Positions 62,638-64,000 of a stretch of DNA of 64,000 nucleotides are shown piece after piece. This DNA comes from Pseudomonadales bacterium. GTDB lineage: Bacteria > Pseudomonadota > Gammaproteobacteria > Pseudomonadales > Azotimanducaceae. Numbering within the stretch: position 1 is the stretch's first letter; each line of letters begins with the position of its first letter. Location of the stretch: contig JAQXDL010000049.1 in assembly GCA_029251375.1 (NCBI GenBank), positions 124,001-188,000 on the forward strand, given 5' to 3'. The notes under the pieces are model-generated. The model searched no databases. It saw only the letters and a list, made by a program, of their open reading frames with translations, and was not told where the DNA came from. A program made the position numbers and the translations under genes.

Positions 62638-63081
62638 ATGACAAAGCTGCTAACAATTCATGGTCCAAATCTCAATCTCCTCGGTACCCGCGAACCTGAG
62701 ATTTACGGAACAATGACGCTAGCTGACATTGATGCGGGTCTTGTGACGCAGGCACAAGCCGCGGGACATGAAATGGAATGTTTTCAGTCAAATGCAGAGC
62801 ACGATATTGTCGATAGGGTTCATTCTGCGCGAGATCAGGGGGTTGCGTATATTTTGATTAATCCAGGTGCTTTTACTCATACCAGCTTAGCGATAAGGGA
62901 TGCGCTATTGGGTGTGGCCATTCCATTTATTGAAGTTCACTTATCGAACGTTCATAGCAGAGAGGCTTTCAGGCAGCATTCCTATCTCTCAGATGTGGCT
63001 GTTGGATGCGTTATTGGTCTTGGTGCAAGAGGTTATGGTCTGGCTCTTCAAGCGGCGATTGAGAAACTGGAGGATCAGTAA
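62638..63081 (+). CDS. aroQ: 3-dehydroquinate dehydratase, type II
   Basis: Third step of the shikimate pathway, 147 residues. The active site is [20 protein letters not shown] with the arginine and tyrosine, [14 protein letters not shown] with the catalytic histidine region, and [14 protein letters not shown]. It is complete and ends at 63081, where the first base of accB overlaps its last. The conserved dsbD-aroQ-accB-accC order supports orthology. Confidence 0.97.
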   Translation: MTKLLTIHGPNLNLLGTREPEIYGTMTLADIDAGLVTQAQAAGHEMECFQSNAEHDIVDRVHSARDQGVAYILINPGAFTHTSLAIRDALLGVAIPFIEVHLSNVHSREAFRQHSYLSDVAVGCVIGLGARGYGLALQAAIEKLEDQ

Positions 63082-63533
63082 TGGATATTAGAAAAGTTAA
63101 GAAACTTATCGAGCTAATGGAAGAGTCAGACATCACTGAGATAGAAGTTAAGGAGGGTGAAGATTCGGTGCGTATTAGCCGAATGAACAATCTTTCAGCG
63201 CAAGCTGCACCTGTCGTTCAGTTTAGTAACAGCGCGGCTGCTGAGCCTTCGCCGTTAGTGAGCGCGCCAGTGGTAACTGACACAGCCTCTGTGCCAAGTG
63301 GATTCATTGTTGCAGCGCCCATGGTTGGAACGTTTTACAGCGCACCTTCGCCAGGTTCCCCTGTCTTTGTTGATGTAGGTACGCGCGTCAATGAGGGCGA
63401 TACACTCTGCATCATTGAGTCGATGAAAATGATGAATCAGATTAAGGCAGAAAAAAGCGGTGTGATTGAGGCCGTGCTTGTTGGTAATGAGACTGCGGTC
63501 GAGTACGACCAACCATTATTTACAATTGTTTAA
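63081..63533 (+). CDS. accB: Acetyl-CoA carboxylase biotin carboxyl carrier protein
   Basis: Carries the biotin used to make malonyl-CoA, 150 residues. An N-terminal domain starting [33 protein letters not shown] is followed by an Ala/Pro-rich linker and the biotinyl domain (residues 75-150) with the biotin Lys at about 116 in ESMKMMNQIKAEKSG; the usual EAMKM is ESMKM here. It is coupled to aroQ by a one-base overlap, and accC follows. Confidence 0.97.
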   Translation: MDIRKVKKLIELMEESDITEIEVKEGEDSVRISRMNNLSAQAAPVVQFSNSAAAEPSPLVSAPVVTDTASVPSGFIVAAPMVGTFYSAPSPGSPVFVDVGTRVNEGDTLCIIESMKMMNQIKAEKSGVIEAVLVGNETAVEYDQPLFTIV

Positions 63534-63535
63534 CA

Positions 63536-64000
63536 ATGATTAAACGCGTTTTGATCGCAAACCGTGGTGAAATTGCACTGCGTATTCTGCGAGCCTGCCA
63601 AGCAGCCGGTGTCGAAACTGTTGCGGCTTACTCTAAAACTGATCGGTTACTACGCCATCTGCGATACGCGGATGACACTATCTGTATTGGTGAATCGAGC
63701 TATCTCAGCATTGATGATTTAATTATGGCGGCAACCTTAACGGGCTGCGATGCAGTGCACCCTGGTTATGGATTTCTGTCCGAGGATGCTGAGTTAGTTG
63801 ATGCGGTTGAAAAAGCGGGCTTGCATTTTATCGGTCCGTCAGCTGCAACCATGCGTGTTTTGGGTAATAAATCTGAGGCGAAAAATGTCTTTGAAAAATT
63901 AGGTCTACAGCCAATACCAGGTAGTGATGGTCTAATAACTGATGTTTCTACTCTTGCTGATGTGGCTGACCAAGTAGGCTATCCGATATTAATAAAAGCA
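63536..64000 (+). CDS. accC: Acetyl-CoA carboxylase biotin carboxylase (5' part)
   Basis: ATP-dependent carboxylase of the biotin on AccB. The ATG at 63536 begins MIKRVLIANRGEIALRILRAC, the N-terminal domain of biotin carboxylase, and continues with HPGYGFLSEDAEL and the start of the ATP-grasp domain (FIGPSAATMRVLGNKSEAK). Only 155 codons are in the window; the frame is open to its end. It is three bases after the accB stop, so the two genes are cotranscribed. Normal length would be about 445-450 residues. Confidence 0.95.
   Translation, partial: MIKRVLIANRGEIALRILRACQAAGVETVAAYSKTDRLLRHLRYADDTICIGESSYLSIDDLIMAATLTGCDAVHPGYGFLSEDAELVDAVEKAGLHFIGPSAATMRVLGNKSEAKNVFEKLGLQPIPGSDGLITDVSTLADVADQVGYPILIKA

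Overview
The window looks like chromosomal DNA of an aerobic, lipid-degrading gammaproteobacterium, probably marine. The genus cannot be named from this sequence. The assignment rests on gene content and order: a dsbD/aroQ/accB/accC-type locus, Mpl, SirB-, DUF3192- and DUF2333-family proteins, cbb3 oxidase remnants, and a ChrR-type stress sigma/anti-sigma pair. I saw no rRNA, tRNA, CRISPR array, phage or insertion sequence.

Layout. 0-7.5 kb: ECF sigma factor with ChrR, then a five-gene Yej/Opp-type peptide ABC transporter on the minus strand. 8-15.3 kb: class C beta-lactamase-fold esterase, ferredoxin reductase-like enzyme, M15 peptidase, DUF3667 protein, two orphan lipoproteins and a PhyH dioxygenase. 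15.8-25.4 kb: catabolic genes (SDR, MFS, cytochrome P450, two acyl-CoA dehydrogenases) and a SoxC-like sulfite dehydrogenase with its cytochrome c. 25.4-31.2 kb: GNAT, wax ester synthase, Sel1/SPOR protein, folA, argS. 31.5-37.9 kb: VOC protein, hydrolase, thioesterase, a CYP153-type P450 with a MerR regulator, and a desaturase divergent from a LysR regulator. 38-45.2 kb: hybrid histidine sensor kinase, DUF2161 protein, mpl, and the wreck of a cbb3 oxidase cluster. 45.4-54.8 kb: MFS, F420-type reductase-like protein, acyl-CoA dehydrogenase, ctaA-nadE, a universal stress protein with a frameshift, SirB, pyrophosphate-dependent PFK. 55-64 kb: a decayed DUF2063/DUF692 pair, hydroxyacid dehydrogenase, proton/sodium pyrophosphatase, DUF2333, a one-domain DsbD, aroQ, accB and the start of accC.

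How it fits together. CYP153 (terminal hydroxylation), three acyl-CoA dehydrogenases, a thioesterase and a wax ester synthase describe oxidation and storage of alkyl or isoprenoid chains. PPi-PFK plus membrane pyrophosphatase point to pyrophosphate-linked energy metabolism. CtaA implies a heme A oxidase elsewhere, which fits with loss of the cbb3 oxidase.

The most striking feature is gene decay. ccoN carries a nonsense codon and is joined at a short shared sequence to the 3' part of ccoI, so ccoOQPGH are missing while ccoS and an FNR-like box remain. The DUF692/DUF2063 pair carries two nonsense codons, a frameshift and a 5' truncation. The usp gene is split by a one-base shift that sits exactly on an A AAA AAG slippery heptamer, so it could be decay, sequencing error or programmed frameshifting.
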